Made by a program: the position numbers and the translations under genes. This document shows positions 9,701 to 20,200 of a stretch of DNA of 64,000 bases, piece after piece. The first letter of the stretch is position 1. Each line of letters opens with the position of its first letter. This DNA is from Saprospiraceae bacterium (GTDB taxonomy: Bacteria > Bacteroidota > Bacteroidia > Chitinophagales > Saprospiraceae). The notes below the pieces were generated by a model. The model was given only the letters and a program-made list of their open reading frames with translations, was not told where the DNA came from and did no database searches. The stretch lies in assembly GCA_022841745.1 (NCBI GenBank), contig JALHQW010000005.1:1-64000 (forward strand), in the 5' to 3' direction.

Positions 9701-11443
9701 AATTGCACTGCCGTAAAAGCTTTCACGGTGACCGTGGTGGCTGCGCCAAGTTGTACCGTTGCGCTTGCGCAACCAATAACTACCTTGAACGGCAGTGATG
9801 GAAGGTTGACCGCTGTTGTTTCGGGCGGCACGACACCTTATAACTATCTTTGGTCAAATGGGCAGACCACCCAAACAGCCGTCAACCTCGGCTCCGGCCT
9901 TTACAGCGTGACCGTGACCGATGCAACGGGATGCACCACATCATGCAGCTTCACCTTGTATGCTCCCGCAAAATTGGGCGACTTCACGTGGATTGACACG
10001 GACGAGGATGGGATACAGGACAACGGCGAGGTTGGATTGGGCGGTGTAAGTGTAACCGTCACGGGCACCACGATTTACGGCAACTCCTATACGTCAACCG
10101 TCACGACGGACAACACGGGCATGTACATGTTCGTGGTGCAGCCGGGGTCTTACAAGCTGACGTTCGGCAACCCGACCGGCTACCTGCTAAGCCCCCAGAA
10201 CCAAGGCAACAACGACGCCGTGGACAGCGATGTGAACCCATTGACGAACATGACGGTGTTCTATACTATCAATTCCGGCGAAATCAACCCGACCATTGAT
10301 GCAGGCTTCTATTTTGGCCCGCCTTGCGACAACGTGACCTTCCCTGGCACCATTTGCTGCGACCAAACGCTATGCGGGCCCGGCAATATCCCTGCCCCAT
10401 TGACGGAGACTGCACCAGCAACGGGCGGTTCGGGTGCCTTGGAATATATTTGGATGTACAATTTCCAACCTGCCCCGTTCAACGGCTCCTGGCAGGGCAT
10501 CCCAACAGCCACTGGCCCGACGTATGCGCCTGGCCCAGTTTACCAAACCACTTATTTCATCCGTTGTGTAAGGCGGGAGAATTGCATTGACTTCCTGGAG
10601 TCCAATATAGTGGCCATCATCGTGGATGATGTTGCCGTGGCTGAAATCGCTGGCCCGGAACTGACCTGTGTGGGCGACCCCGTCAATTTCACCTCTGCAA
10701 GCAATGTGCAAGGAGCTTCTTACCTCTGGAATTTTGGGGATGGGATTCCCGCCACTGCGACCACGCAAAACGTGAATGGTGTCGTTTGGAACACTTGGGG
10801 CGTCAAAACGGTGACGCTGACCGTGGTGGCCAATGGCTGCACTTCGACAGACGTACATCAAATTGCGGTCAGCAACAGCCCAACCATTTGCGGCAACGCC
10901 ATCATCATTGACGCCAACAACATGGGGCCAACCGATGTAATGGTTGATTGGCTCTATCCGATGGAACTGGCACACGATGCCAATTTCGAGGTGGAATGGT
11001 CGTGGAACGGTGGGCAGTTTGTTTCCATTGGCGGGGCCGATGAGCAAACGGAGTTCAACGGCTACATGAAATTCAAGGCGATGCACCATGAGGCAAAACG
11101 AGGCTTAAACCAGTACAGAGTAAGATTCACTGGCCCTGACCAGTCGGTGGCTTGGTCAAACACGGTGGAATTACAAGTTCAGGGCCTGTTCGAGTTTGCA
11201 TTGGTCTGGCCGAACCCGTTTGAAACGGAGCTGAACATTGAGTTGATTGACCGGTACAATGCCAAGGAGGTAATTTGCGAACTGTACAGCACCGATGGCA
11301 GGCGCATCACTTCGGCCCGCTTGCCAGATGATTCCGTGACCGTAAGCCTTCCAACGGAGGGGCTGATTCAGGGGCTTTATTTCTTGGTCATTAAATTTGA
11401 TGGGAAAGTACAGCGGACGGAGGCTGTTTTGAAGCGGCGATAA
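6737..11443 (+). CDS. Giant SprB-repeat adhesin with T9SS sorting domain
   Basis: A 1568-residue secreted surface protein. After an N-terminal signal segment (cleavage near residue 38, FGQ), about fourteen SprB-type repeats fill residues 50-1070. Each contains a W(S/N)NG core and ends in a (Y/F)xVTVTD...GCT block. An SdrD_B-like calcium-binding domain follows (about 1080-1190). Next come a domain shared with the neighbouring lectin adhesin (about 1195-1295, RCVRRENC), a PKD-like domain (YLWNFGDG) and a C-terminal T9SS type A sorting domain (about 1490-1568). SprB repeats occur in the gliding adhesin of Flavobacterium johnsoniae, but this protein is far smaller than true SprB. Adhesion or motility is therefore inference. 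It is transcribed alone between its promoter and a strong terminator. Confidence 0.92.
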   Translation: MKKIVPKTGVYTPPTGRVSPLETILTALFMLLGFSLAFGQLNVSLQTVNPLCGGFNTGSITATVSGGPAPYSYLWSNGMTTNPVNLLPVGTYTVTVTASNGTTGTATATLTAPPVLNLNIAVNTCAVPGSMTANVSGGIPPYMYMWSNGGSTPTINNLAPGEYCITIMDSNNCGYMACEWIGPPISVQVTTTPHVCGGMTGGTATANVTGGAGPFDFLWSNGEDDAAIDSLIPGTYTVTVTATNGCTATATGIVGTVVGNFAVNISVSQPTCFGSNTGFATAQPVGGMGPFTYLWNNGSTNQTIQNLPAGNYSVTVTDKFGCTATKATTLVYQSNISLNLTPTHPNCASSSNGSITSSVSGGVSPYSYLWSNGATTPNVQNLPTGNYSLTVTDALGCTKAANTTLTAPPAFNVTTSVTNASHCGATNGSATASPSGTGPFTYSWSNSGTTQTISNLAAGTYTVTVTNPQGCTATATAHVTQPLTLNVNITGSNLVCGNNNNGSLTANVTFGTAPYTFAWSNGGNTQTLNNLPAGTYTVTVTSSQGCVGTASKTITGSPAMNLTLAVQHVNCNGASTGSITSNITGGTSPFTYLWSTGATSSSISNLVAGNFSLTVTDALGCTKAQSVTVNQPTPIVLTFSNSGSCGANGTAAVTASGGTPNYTYLWNNGATTANIGNLAPGNYAVTVTDANNCTKTGTVTVPAFPLMNLTVTATNTSCNGTTNGTATANVTNGTAPLSYLWNNGGTTASIANLPPGIYAVTVTDGNGCTKTGSATVQLGAGLAINIAAPSFVCVGNTASATANPVGGTAPFTFLWSNGQTTQTATDLTAGSYSVTATDANGCFGSGNVTIQQGGLFTINGNVQHVKCYNGNNGSISLSVSGGTSPYSYNWSNGSTSGNINGLVAGNYTVTVGDATGCTKTQVFTVNQPTQLVANVNVTNGTCGSQGSAMAVATGGTSPYSYQWSNGQTTQNISNLAGGNYSLTVTDANNCTAVKAFTVTVVAAPSCTVALAQPITTLNGSDGRLTAVVSGGTTPYNYLWSNGQTTQTAVNLGSGLYSVTVTDATGCTTSCSFTLYAPAKLGDFTWIDTDEDGIQDNGEVGLGGVSVTVTGTTIYGNSYTSTVTTDNTGMYMFVVQPGSYKLTFGNPTGYLLSPQNQGNNDAVDSDVNPLTNMTVFYTINSGEINPTIDAGFYFGPPCDNVTFPGTICCDQTLCGPGNIPAPLTETAPATGGSGALEYIWMYNFQPAPFNGSWQGIPTATGPTYAPGPVYQTTYFIRCVRRENCIDFLESNIVAIIVDDVAVAEIAGPELTCVGDPVNFTSASNVQGASYLWNFGDGIPATATTQNVNGVVWNTWGVKTVTLTVVANGCTSTDVHQIAVSNSPTICGNAIIIDANNMGPTDVMVDWLYPMELAHDANFEVEWSWNGGQFVSIGGADEQTEFNGYMKFKAMHHEAKRGLNQYRVRFTGPDQSVAWSNTVELQVQGLFEFALVWPNPFETELNIELIDRYNAKEVICELYSTDGRRITSARLPDDSVTVSLPTEGLIQGLYFLVIKFDGKVQRTEAVLKRR

Positions 11444-11475
11444 TTTTATAAATGGTTATTCAACCGCTAAAAATC

Positions 11476-11520
11476 AATAAAGGTGGTTCGACAAGTTGTC
11501 GAACCACCTTTATTATTATA
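11476..11520 (+). terminator. Intrinsic terminator after the SprB-repeat gene
   Basis: Perfect 19-base arms at 11476-11494 and 11496-11514 around a single base, with a T/A-rich tail. It lies 33 bases after the stop codon. Confidence 0.8.
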
Positions 11521-11983
11521 CTTAATTTCTTGCAAAAATCAAGTACCAATATTTATTTAAGGGTAATAAAAAATTACCCAATCAATTGATTTTCAGTTGC
11601 TTGTATTTAAAAACCGCAATTTGTACAATTATATAGCTTAAGGCTGCAAATACTGAACCAAATTAAATCCCTTGCGCCGCTCACTCAATGCCCTGAACTT
11701 TGCATCCTCATTATTACACTTCCTTCCTTTCATTACAATTCCTTCTCAAATACAATTTAAAGGTCTTCACAACAGCAAGCTATCATTGGCATTTTGCCCA
11801 TAGTTGCTATTTACACTTCGCATTGAAACTTCCATTTTTGATTAGATATTGAATAGCCAAGGCATTTGCCTGAGCAGATATGTTTTGTTTTTGACAATTC
11901 TTACGAAGATAAAATAACCTCCCCCCTTTGCTGTCCCCTACAGTTTGTTGAGACTCATTTTATTAACCAAACAGTACTTACGA
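11521..11983. other. Gene-free AT-rich spacer
   Basis: This stretch separates the two adhesin genes. It is AT-rich and probably contains the promoter and leader of the lectin adhesin. No exact TTTG-N19-TAnnTTTG promoter was found. No repeat, tRNA or small gene was recognised. Confidence 0.5.
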
Positions 11984-14900
11984 ATGCAAACACCGTACAC
12001 AATTGCCATTCCGGCATCAGACGAAAACGCCCGTTTTTGTCGCAACGTAACCAAGAGTTTCCTGCTCATTTTCTCGCTGCTGTTGCTTACAAACTTTTTG
12101 CTGGCTCAAAACTGTAGCCTGGTACCCAATACGCTTCCGGGGTATATCTATATGGGAGAACACAATGGCAGCAAGTATTTCTGCTCAAGTACGAATAACA
12201 ACACATGGGCCACCGCCAAGGCAGCAGCTGCTGCAGCAGGTGGTCACCTTGTCATTATCAACAACTCAGCGGAAAACACCTTCATAAAGAGTGGTATAAT
12301 GTCTTCAACCGTGTGGTTGGGATATACCGATGAAGCGACGGAAGGCAGTTTCAAATGGGTAAATGGCTCAACGGCCACCTATACCAATTGGGGAACTGGC
12401 GAACCAAACAACACAAGCCCTGGTGGCGGGGAAGCAGATTATGTTGTCCTTCAAAAATCCGATGGTAAATGGCTGGACAGGAACGGTTCTAACCAAAATG
12501 AATTCGTAATTGAAATCCCTTGCCCCAGCGACCCATGCCAAGTCAACAATTTTGCAATTGTTTGTGAAAAACGCATAAACAATGGCGCTTGGACTAACCT
12601 GAACGATTGCTTCGTTTCAGAATGCCCAGGCAGCAAAGTGGTCTTGAGCGTGCACCCAAACGGCTACCCAACTACTTGGACTGGCCCGAACGGCTTCACC
12701 GCCAATACCAACGACATCTTGGTTTCCAACAACGTGAAACTCATCAACGCTGGCGTTTACACGGCCACCGTGAACGTCAATGGCTGCATTAAATCGAAGT
12801 CAATTACCCTTGAAGTTAGGGACACTGACGGCGACAACGTCTGCAATGACAACGACTGCCAACCTAACAACCCGGCTTTCCCAGCAACGCCAGGTTCTTC
12901 TTGCAACGATGGCAATCCCAATACCATCAACGACAAGGTAACAGCGAATGGCTGTGGCTGTGCAGGTACGCCTACTACCATCGTTACAGGCGGAGAATGT
13001 GTAGATTGTGATGCAAGCATGGCTGTGAAGTTCATTAGCTGCCAGTGCGTAGAAATAAGCGCTTGCAAAGAGCTTTCAAATGTGGTGATTGCAACCGCCA
13101 ATGGCGTACATGTTAAGTACGACAACCTATCGGGCTATACGGGCAATTTCTGCTCTACCAACGGTACAGAAATCGTAAAAGTCTGGGTGAAGGCTGGCTG
13201 TTTCGATAGTGGGGACGGCCCAGGGTATGGCAGGCGTTTTGTCAATCCACTCGATTGTTCAGTTATTGCCAATTGTGGCTCGCTTGGAGGAGATACAGAT
13301 GGCGATGGTGTTTGCAACAATGTAGATTGCCAACCAACCAATCCGAACCTCCCTGCTGCTCCTGGAACCGCCTGCAATGATGGCAATTCAAATACTACCA
13401 ACGATGTAATTTTAGCAGATGGCTGCTCTTGCGCTGGTACCGTGCCCGACCCATGCGCCAACCTTGGTGGTGATACAGATGGTGATGGTGTTTGCAACCT
13501 GAATGATTGCCAACCCACCAATAATTTCTATCCAGCCATCCCATTCATACCTTGCGACGATTACAACCCGAACACCGTGAACGATGCTGTGACTGCTGAT
13601 GGCTGCGGCTGCGCTGGCATTCCAGCCGACCCATGTGCCAACCTCGGCGGCGATACTGATGGTGATGGCGTTTGTAACCTGAATGATTGCCAACCTACCA
13701 ATAATTTCTACCCAGCCACCCCATTTACACCTTGTGACGACAACAATCCAAACACCGTAAACGACGCTGTGACTGCCGATGGCTGCAGCTGTGCGGGTAC
13801 ACCAGTTCAGCCAGTTTGCGACAATGTACAGATGGGTGGCAATATCGGCTTCGGCCCGAACTGCGCTACCTCGGCCATTTCTTGCAACGGCAACAAACCA
13901 CTTATTGGCGACTGCATTTCACCAATCGGCGGCACAGGTGCCTTGGAAATCATTTGGTTGAAGGCCACCAACAACCCACAATGCCTACCTCCTACTACCA
14001 CGGCTGCTGAGATTATGGCTGGCCTTGACCCATTCTGGAGAGTGATTCAGGGTGCAACCGGATTGTCGCTCGACCCTGGCCCCATCACCGAGCGCACTTG
14101 CTTCCTGCGCTGCACACGCAGGGTTGGCTGCGTGACCTTTATCGAGTCCAATATCATCTTCATTGATGTTGACCCAGACTGCGGGACAGGTAATACACCG
14201 GACTGCGACAATATTAATATCACTACCGCAATTGGTTCCGTTACGGTTAGTAGTTTGGATGGAGCGCCTATCACCTCTCTACAACTATTTGACGCCATAT
14301 TCCAACCCGTTTTCACCTGCTTTGGCGATTGCGGAGCGACCAAGACTGTAGATAACCTGCCTGCCGGCATTTATTACGTCAGTGCAAAATACTATACAGC
14401 TGCCTATGCGCAGATTTGCGAGAAATTCCAATTGGTAACAGTGGGTGGATGTGCAGACGCTGACAACGATGGAACCTGCGACGATGCAGACTGCCAGCCG
14501 GGCAACCCGGCATTCCCAGCAACGCCTGGTTCTACCTGCAACGATGGCAATGCAAACACCGACAACGACAAGGTGACTGCCAATGGCTGCGGCTGCGCTG
14601 GAACCCCGATTGACCCGTGTGCTAACCTCGGCGGCGATACCGACGGCGATGGCGTCTGCAACCAGAACGACTGCCAGCCGAACAACTCGGCGTTCCCAGC
14701 AACGCCAGGTTCACCTTGTAACGATGGCAATGCAAACACCAACAACGACAAGGTGACTGCCAATGGCTGCGGCTGTGCGGGAACGCCTGTCGGGCCAAAC
14801 TGCGCCTTAGTGCCAGATAACCTGAACGGCTTGATTCTGATGGGCACTTTCAATGGCAGCAAATACTATTGCTCCAGCACCAATACCAATACTTGGTCGC

Positions 14901-16267
14901 AGGCAAAAGCAGCCGGTGTGGCAGCTGGCTTGGGCGGTCATTTGGTCATCATCAACGACGCTGCGGAGAATGAATTCGTGCGGAGCAAAATCATGGCAAG
15001 CCTCGTATGGATTGGCTTGACGGATGAAGTGAACGAAGGCAGCTTCAAATGGGTGAACGGCAGTACCCCGTCCTACACCAACTGGGCTTCGGGCGAACCG
15101 AACAACCTCAGCATCAACAACTGCACAAATGCTGACTATGCGGTACTTGAAAAGACAGGAGGCAAATGGAAAGACCGTTTTGGGGGTGACAAATATGAGT
15201 TCGTCATTGAAATTCCTTGTCCAAGCTGCGTGAGTGCAACCGATTGCCCGGGATATGGCAATCCTACACCAAATTGCAACTTGGTGCCCAACAACTTGCC
15301 TAATCTCCTCCTTATGGGTGAGTACAACAACAGCAAGTACTTCTGTTCCAATACCAGTGACAACACTTGGACCCAAGCCAAAGCAGCAGCAGTAGCGGCT
15401 GGCCTCGGTGGCCACCTTGTCATCATCAACAGCGCAGGTGAAAATGAATTCGTGCGGAGCAAGATTATGGCCAATAACGTTTGGCTCGGCTTGACCGATG
15501 AGGTAGCAGAAGGCACTTTCAAATGGATGAATGGTGCTGCACCAACTTACACCAATTGGGCAAGTGGAGAACCCAACAATATCGGCCTGAACAACAGCGC
15601 AAATGCAGATTATGCGGTAATGGACAAATCAAGTGGCCGATGGAAAGACCGTATTGGTACCGACAAGTATGAATTCGTCATTGAGATTCCTTGCCCAAGC
15701 AGCCAAAACTTGCAGTCAACAAATGTAGAATTCGACTTCGGGGTGCTCAAGCACGAAGAGCATGTCGAAATGATTTGGAAGCACAACGAAGGGGATAACG
15801 TGTTGACCTACACCCTGGAAAGGTCGCTCGATGGGATGGACTTCATGGCCATCAACGCACAAGACTCCCGTGGGGGCCGTTCCACTGAGCTGTACGAAGA
15901 TTATGACCTTGAGCCTGCCTCTGGCGACAACTACTACCGCCTCCGCCTCGACCTCGTGGATGGCCGCACGGAATACTCGGACGTGGTGACCATCAACTAT
16001 GCCGTGCTTGACAGGATCACCATTTTCCCGAACCCGGCAGTCAGCTTTGCAAGGGTGAGCATAGAAGATTTTATCGGTAAAAAAGACGTGACCATTACCC
16101 TCTTTAACAGCTTTGGGCACCAGGTTAAATTGTTCCAACTGGATGAGGTTTACAGCAAATTCTACCAGATGGACCTGCGTGACGTACAAGAAGGCCACTA
16201 TATTGTTTGGGTCAACATACCGGGCAGCCGCCCAGTTGCCAAACAATTGATGGTGGGCAAATTATAA
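11984..16267 (+). CDS. Giant C-type-lectin adhesin with T9SS sorting domain
   Basis: A 1427-residue secreted protein. The signal sequence core is LLIFSLLLLTNFLLA. The ATG at 11984 is chosen because an upstream ATG at 11945 would lengthen an already long n-region. Order: C-type lectin-like domain (about 44-180); Ig-like domain (205-285); four aspartate-rich repeats of the form DTDGDGVCN...GCGCAG resembling thrombospondin type 3 repeats; a domain shared with the SprB-repeat neighbour (611-730); a small domain (740-822); two more such repeats; two further lectin domains (938-1080, 1097-1239); and a T9SS type A sorting domain (about 1345-1427). It probably binds glycans or calcium-dependent surfaces. 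The two adhesins stand in tandem but have separate terminators. Confidence 0.92.
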   Translation: MQTPYTIAIPASDENARFCRNVTKSFLLIFSLLLLTNFLLAQNCSLVPNTLPGYIYMGEHNGSKYFCSSTNNNTWATAKAAAAAAGGHLVIINNSAENTFIKSGIMSSTVWLGYTDEATEGSFKWVNGSTATYTNWGTGEPNNTSPGGGEADYVVLQKSDGKWLDRNGSNQNEFVIEIPCPSDPCQVNNFAIVCEKRINNGAWTNLNDCFVSECPGSKVVLSVHPNGYPTTWTGPNGFTANTNDILVSNNVKLINAGVYTATVNVNGCIKSKSITLEVRDTDGDNVCNDNDCQPNNPAFPATPGSSCNDGNPNTINDKVTANGCGCAGTPTTIVTGGECVDCDASMAVKFISCQCVEISACKELSNVVIATANGVHVKYDNLSGYTGNFCSTNGTEIVKVWVKAGCFDSGDGPGYGRRFVNPLDCSVIANCGSLGGDTDGDGVCNNVDCQPTNPNLPAAPGTACNDGNSNTTNDVILADGCSCAGTVPDPCANLGGDTDGDGVCNLNDCQPTNNFYPAIPFIPCDDYNPNTVNDAVTADGCGCAGIPADPCANLGGDTDGDGVCNLNDCQPTNNFYPATPFTPCDDNNPNTVNDAVTADGCSCAGTPVQPVCDNVQMGGNIGFGPNCATSAISCNGNKPLIGDCISPIGGTGALEIIWLKATNNPQCLPPTTTAAEIMAGLDPFWRVIQGATGLSLDPGPITERTCFLRCTRRVGCVTFIESNIIFIDVDPDCGTGNTPDCDNINITTAIGSVTVSSLDGAPITSLQLFDAIFQPVFTCFGDCGATKTVDNLPAGIYYVSAKYYTAAYAQICEKFQLVTVGGCADADNDGTCDDADCQPGNPAFPATPGSTCNDGNANTDNDKVTANGCGCAGTPIDPCANLGGDTDGDGVCNQNDCQPNNSAFPATPGSPCNDGNANTNNDKVTANGCGCAGTPVGPNCALVPDNLNGLILMGTFNGSKYYCSSTNTNTWSQAKAAGVAAGLGGHLVIINDAAENEFVRSKIMASLVWIGLTDEVNEGSFKWVNGSTPSYTNWASGEPNNLSINNCTNADYAVLEKTGGKWKDRFGGDKYEFVIEIPCPSCVSATDCPGYGNPTPNCNLVPNNLPNLLLMGEYNNSKYFCSNTSDNTWTQAKAAAVAAGLGGHLVIINSAGENEFVRSKIMANNVWLGLTDEVAEGTFKWMNGAAPTYTNWASGEPNNIGLNNSANADYAVMDKSSGRWKDRIGTDKYEFVIEIPCPSSQNLQSTNVEFDFGVLKHEEHVEMIWKHNEGDNVLTYTLERSLDGMDFMAINAQDSRGGRSTELYEDYDLEPASGDNYYRLRLDLVDGRTEYSDVVTINYAVLDRITIFPNPAVSFARVSIEDFIGKKDVTITLFNSFGHQVKLFQLDEVYSKFYQMDLRDVQEGHYIVWVNIPGSRPVAKQLMVGKL
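13448..13807 (+). repeat. Two 180-bp tandem repeats within the lectin adhesin
   Basis: 13448-13627 and 13628-13807 encode two nearly identical 60-residue aspartate-rich modules and match at most nucleotide positions. More diverged copies lie before and after them. This suggests recent duplication within the gene. Confidence 0.8.
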
Positions 16268-16300
16268 TTCCAGATTAAGTTGATTTCCCTGAATGTATTG

Positions 16301-16338
16301 AGGCCGCACCGGGCAACCGGTGTGGCCTTCTTTTTTTT
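16301..16338 (+). terminator. Intrinsic terminator after the lectin adhesin
   Basis: A GC-rich stem at 16301-16312 and 16317-16328 (one G-T wobble) with loop GCAA, followed by a run of eight T residues. Confidence 0.88.
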
Positions 16339-16382
16339 GAAAAATACCTGGCCAATAGTTGAATTCAACAGCTAAGCAGCCA

Positions 16383-16823
16383 TCAATTTGAAGTGGTATC
16401 CTCTTCGCCTGAAAAATGGATAGTGACCTTAGAATCATCAGTGGCGTTCTTGAGCATCCTAACCAGCCCAGTCATCCTGGACTGTTCGGAGCAGTCAGCC
16501 TTTTCAGTAGTGTAAGGCGCAATTGCCTTGATGAAATTGTAGGATTCCCTCGTGCCATCTTCGTTGTGGACGTCCACCCTGAAACGGAGTTTCCTGGCTT
16601 TATCCGTATCGTTCATGACTTTAAGGGTGAGTAAAAGGTTGTCCTTCAAACAGTCCTGAATGTCGTAGGAGATGACGATGCCATCCTTTTTTTCGAGAAT
16701 CGTCCAAGGACTGCCACCGTTATTTTCAAACAACGAAACAGGGTTGGGAAATGAAAATGACGTAAGCGAAAGCGATGCCAGCAACAGCACCGCAGCACGG
16801 GAAGTGTTTGTAAAAATTGCCAT
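16383..16823 (-). CDS. Small exported protein of unknown function
   Basis: A 146-residue protein with a signal peptide (hydrophobic core AAVLLLASLSLTSFS). The mature part is predicted to be a compact beta-rich domain (for example LTLKVMNDTDK and LRFRVDVHNEDG), resembling the immunoglobulin-like folds of exported Bacteroidota proteins. Two cysteines may form a disulfide. No family was recognised. A candidate -7 box, TACATTTG on the minus strand, lies at 17008-17015, far upstream. It converges on the lectin adhesin gene. Confidence 0.7.
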   Translation of the reverse strand: MAIFTNTSRAAVLLLASLSLTSFSFPNPVSLFENNGGSPWTILEKKDGIVISYDIQDCLKDNLLLTLKVMNDTDKARKLRFRVDVHNEDGTRESYNFIKAIAPYTTEKADCSEQSRMTGLVRMLKNATDDSKVTIHFSGEEDTTSN

Positions 16824-17280
16824 GAGATAGGAGGTTTATTAATACACATGCCACCAACACGATGGAATACACGACCATCAGTTGTGGACATCATTTGCCA
16901 AAACTTGATTACAGGAAATATAAAACCAGCAGGTAGATTGTCAGGGAAGCTGCCCTAAATCGGTTGGTGGGAAGATTGATGAAGCAGCTTATATTCGATT
17001 GATTTGGCAAATGTAAAAAAAATGTCCAATTTTTCGCTCCTTCCTAAATTTCTTCATCACAAAATGGTTTTCTCCATAGGCGAAAACATCGAATGAGTAA
17101 GCAGTTTCTCAAAATTGCTCTTGAACAAGCCTGTTAAGCAATCGTTAATGAATTTAACTGCTTATGCCCAACCACTAACCGGCCGCATCCTGTCCATCGT
17201 TATCCAAAAAGCTGACAAAATGCACTGTCGATATTGGCAGTGCATAGTACCTTTCCGCTGTTTACCAAAACCACAACCGT
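16824..17280. other. Divergent spacer without genes
   Basis: A 457-bp AT-rich spacer between the minus-strand exported protein and the alpha-2-macroglobulin gene. It holds candidate promoter elements for both directions (17008-17015 minus, 17248-17255 plus). No small gene or repeat array was recognised. Confidence 0.5.
17220..17255 (+). promoter_or_regulatory. Candidate operator and -7 box of the macroglobulin gene
   Basis: Eight-base inverted repeats (ATGCACTG at 17220-17227 and complement at 17238-17245) lie immediately before TACCTTTC at 17248-17255, a one-mismatch TAnnTTTG box. A dyad just upstream of a -7 box is a plausible repressor or activator site. The ATG follows at 17281. Confidence 0.4.
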
Positions 17281-20200
17281 ATGAATTACCAAACCATCTT
17301 TGCGAAAAACAAAATCGTGCTGACTATTGCACTGTTATTTAGCATGGCTGCTGTAGCCCTCACTGTATTCACCAAACTGCCTGCTGCCGAGCCAACTCCG
17401 CCAATCATTAAGTGTGGGGACGATGGCGATTTCAATTCTACTAATATGAACTTCGATTACGACACCGCCTGGAAAGAAATAGACTCCTTGGAACAAAACG
17501 GACTGCCCAAGTCCGCCCTCGAAAAAACCGAGGTGCTTTTGGAGCTGGCTCGCAAGGAAGCCAATGCCCCACAAACCGTTAAAGCCCTGATTTACAGGGG
17601 CAAATACCAAAGCCAACTCGAAGAAGAGGGCCTCGCAATGGCCATCAACCGACTGAGTGAAGAGGCCGCCAAGGCCGACTACCCCGTGAAGCCCATCCTC
17701 CAGTCCATGCTGGCCGAAATGTACTCGAACTACCTTGACCAAAACCTCTACCGTTTCCAGAACCGAACAGAGACGGTGGACTTCAAGCCGGAGGACTTCA
17801 AGACCTGGAGCATCACCCAACTGACAGAGAAATCAGCGGAACTGTACCGAGCCAGCCTCACCGACCCCCGACTTAAAAGTACTGACATCGGCGACTTCAA
17901 AATCTTGCTCACTGAAGGCAAAAACGACGAGGGCCTCCGCCCTACCCTCTTCGACTTTTTGGCGCACCGGGCCATTGACTATTTCATGAACGAGCGCAGC
18001 CATATCACCCAGCCTGCCTACAAGTTTTATATAGACGACGACCGTGCTTTTGCGCCTGCGGCGCAATTTGTGGATTGGAAAATCGAGACAAAGGATTCTG
18101 CTTCGCAAAAATTGCAGACCCTGCTTTTGTTGCAGGATTTGCTGCGTTTCCGGCTATCGGAGAAGCGGCTGAAAAGCCCAAGTTTACTGGATGCTGACCT
18201 AAAGCGCCTCGCTTTTGTGCATCAAAATGCGGTGCTAGAGGGTAAGGACGCTGCGTTTCTCGCCGCCCTTGAAAACCTCAAAAAACAATATGATGGCACC
18301 CCCGGCGTGGCAGAGGTCATTTTCCAAATGGCAAGCTATTACCAGCAAAAAGGAGCGGAATTCCAAAACCCTCCCTTCGGCGCAGAAAACAAGGACGAGC
18401 GCAAGGACTATTTCAAAAAAGCCCAAAGCCTTTGTTTTGAAGCCGTCCGCAGCTATGCTGGCAGCTTTGGAGCGAAGCAATGTGAGGTGCTGCTGAAAGA
18501 ACTGGAAGCTGCCAGCCTCTCCATGCAAGTGGAGCAGGTAAACTTGCCGAACCAACCTTTTTTGGCCAAGATCGAATACAAAAACACCAAACAGGCTTGG
18601 CTCAAAATCATCCGTTTGGACGAAAAACGGGTAAAAGCCATAGAGGAAGTTCAGTATGAACCTAATGCACAAGAACGCACCTTGCAGTTACTTCAAACTT
18701 GGCCCTCCGCAAAAACTTGGTCGTCCAACCTGCCGGATGACGGCGATTTGCGCCAGCATACAACCGAAGTGAAGGTCGATAATTTGCCGAATGGCAAATA
18801 CGCTATCTTGTTGGCTGATAATCAAGCATTTAATGCGGAAAAAGCCGCTGTTTCCTACGCCATTGCCAATGTTTCAAAACTTGGTTACTGGGAGCGCAAC
18901 GACAACGCTGGAACGAGCAACCTGGTCATTTTCGACCGGGAAACGGGGGCACCTTTGAAGGGCGTCAAAGTCGAGCTTTACTACCACCGCTACGACGAAT
19001 CGGACCGCCGCTATCGTTGGGATAAGAAGGGTGGTGTGCTTGAATCCAACGCCGAGGGCATAGTCAACTTTCCCGATGCGGACGAGCGTAGGCCACAATA
19101 CAAGGCCGTTCTTTGCACCGCAAAAGACACATTGGACACAGGCGACCAGTTTTATCGGTACAAGAACCACGACAACCGCCGCCCTTACGACCAGACGCTT
19201 TTCTTCCTCGACCGGGCCATTTACCGGCCCGGTCAGACCGTCTTTTTCAAGGGAATTGCCCTCAATTTTGATGTGAAACGGATGCCGAAAATCATCAAAA
19301 ACGAGAAAGTAACGGTCACATTCCTCGACGCTAACTACCAGAAAGTCAGCGATTTGCAACTGAAAACAAATGAGTACGGTACCTTCAGTGGGCAGTTCAC
19401 TGCACCCCGTGGCGGCTTGTTGGGCCAAATGCAAATCCAGTCGAGCATCGGCGGGCAGTCGCAGCATTTTCGGGTGGAAGAGTACAAGCGGCCCAAGTTC
19501 GAGGTCAGTTTCGAGCCAGTAAAAGGAAGCTACCGACTGAACGAAGAAGTAGCCGTGACGGGAAAGGCCATCGCCTACGCTGGCAACAATATTGACGGGG
19601 CGAAGGTCAGCTACCGGGTGGTGCGGGAAGTGCGCTTCCCGTGGATGCCTTGGTGGTATTGGCGCTATTTCCCGATGCGGGGCGAGACCATGGAAATCGC
19701 CAACGGCGAGGCCACAACGGATGCCGAGGGCAAGTTTGAAATCAAGTTTACTGCTGTACCAGACCGAAGCGTTCCGAAGGAACAAAAACCGGAGTTCAGC
19801 TACACGGTTTATGCAGATGTGACAGACATCACGGGGGAGACGCAAAGCGGGGAAACCAGCGTGAGCGTTGGATTTATATCCATGCGAGCAGACGTTACCG
19901 CTAATGGCACCTCATTGGACAAGGCTCAAATCAACTTGGATTCGCTCCGCAAATTCGACCTATCCACCAACAACCTAAGCGGCCAGTTCGAGCCAGCAAA
20001 AGGCGCTTTGAAACTTGAATTGCTGAAAGCACCCAGCCAAACCTACCTGAACCGCTACTGGGACAAGCCCGACCGACACACCATGACAGAAGCCGAGTTC
20101 AAAAAAGCGTTCCCGCAATTTGCCTATGGCAACGAGGACGAACAGCAGAATTGGCCCGTGGAACGTAGTATTTTCAGCGAAAACTGGGACACGGAGAAGT

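Noticed and set aside
7000-10600. Several long frames on both strands within the SprB-repeat gene
   Set aside because: They follow the repeat period of the real gene and encode Arg/His-rich shadow proteins; the SprB frame alone has domain structure.
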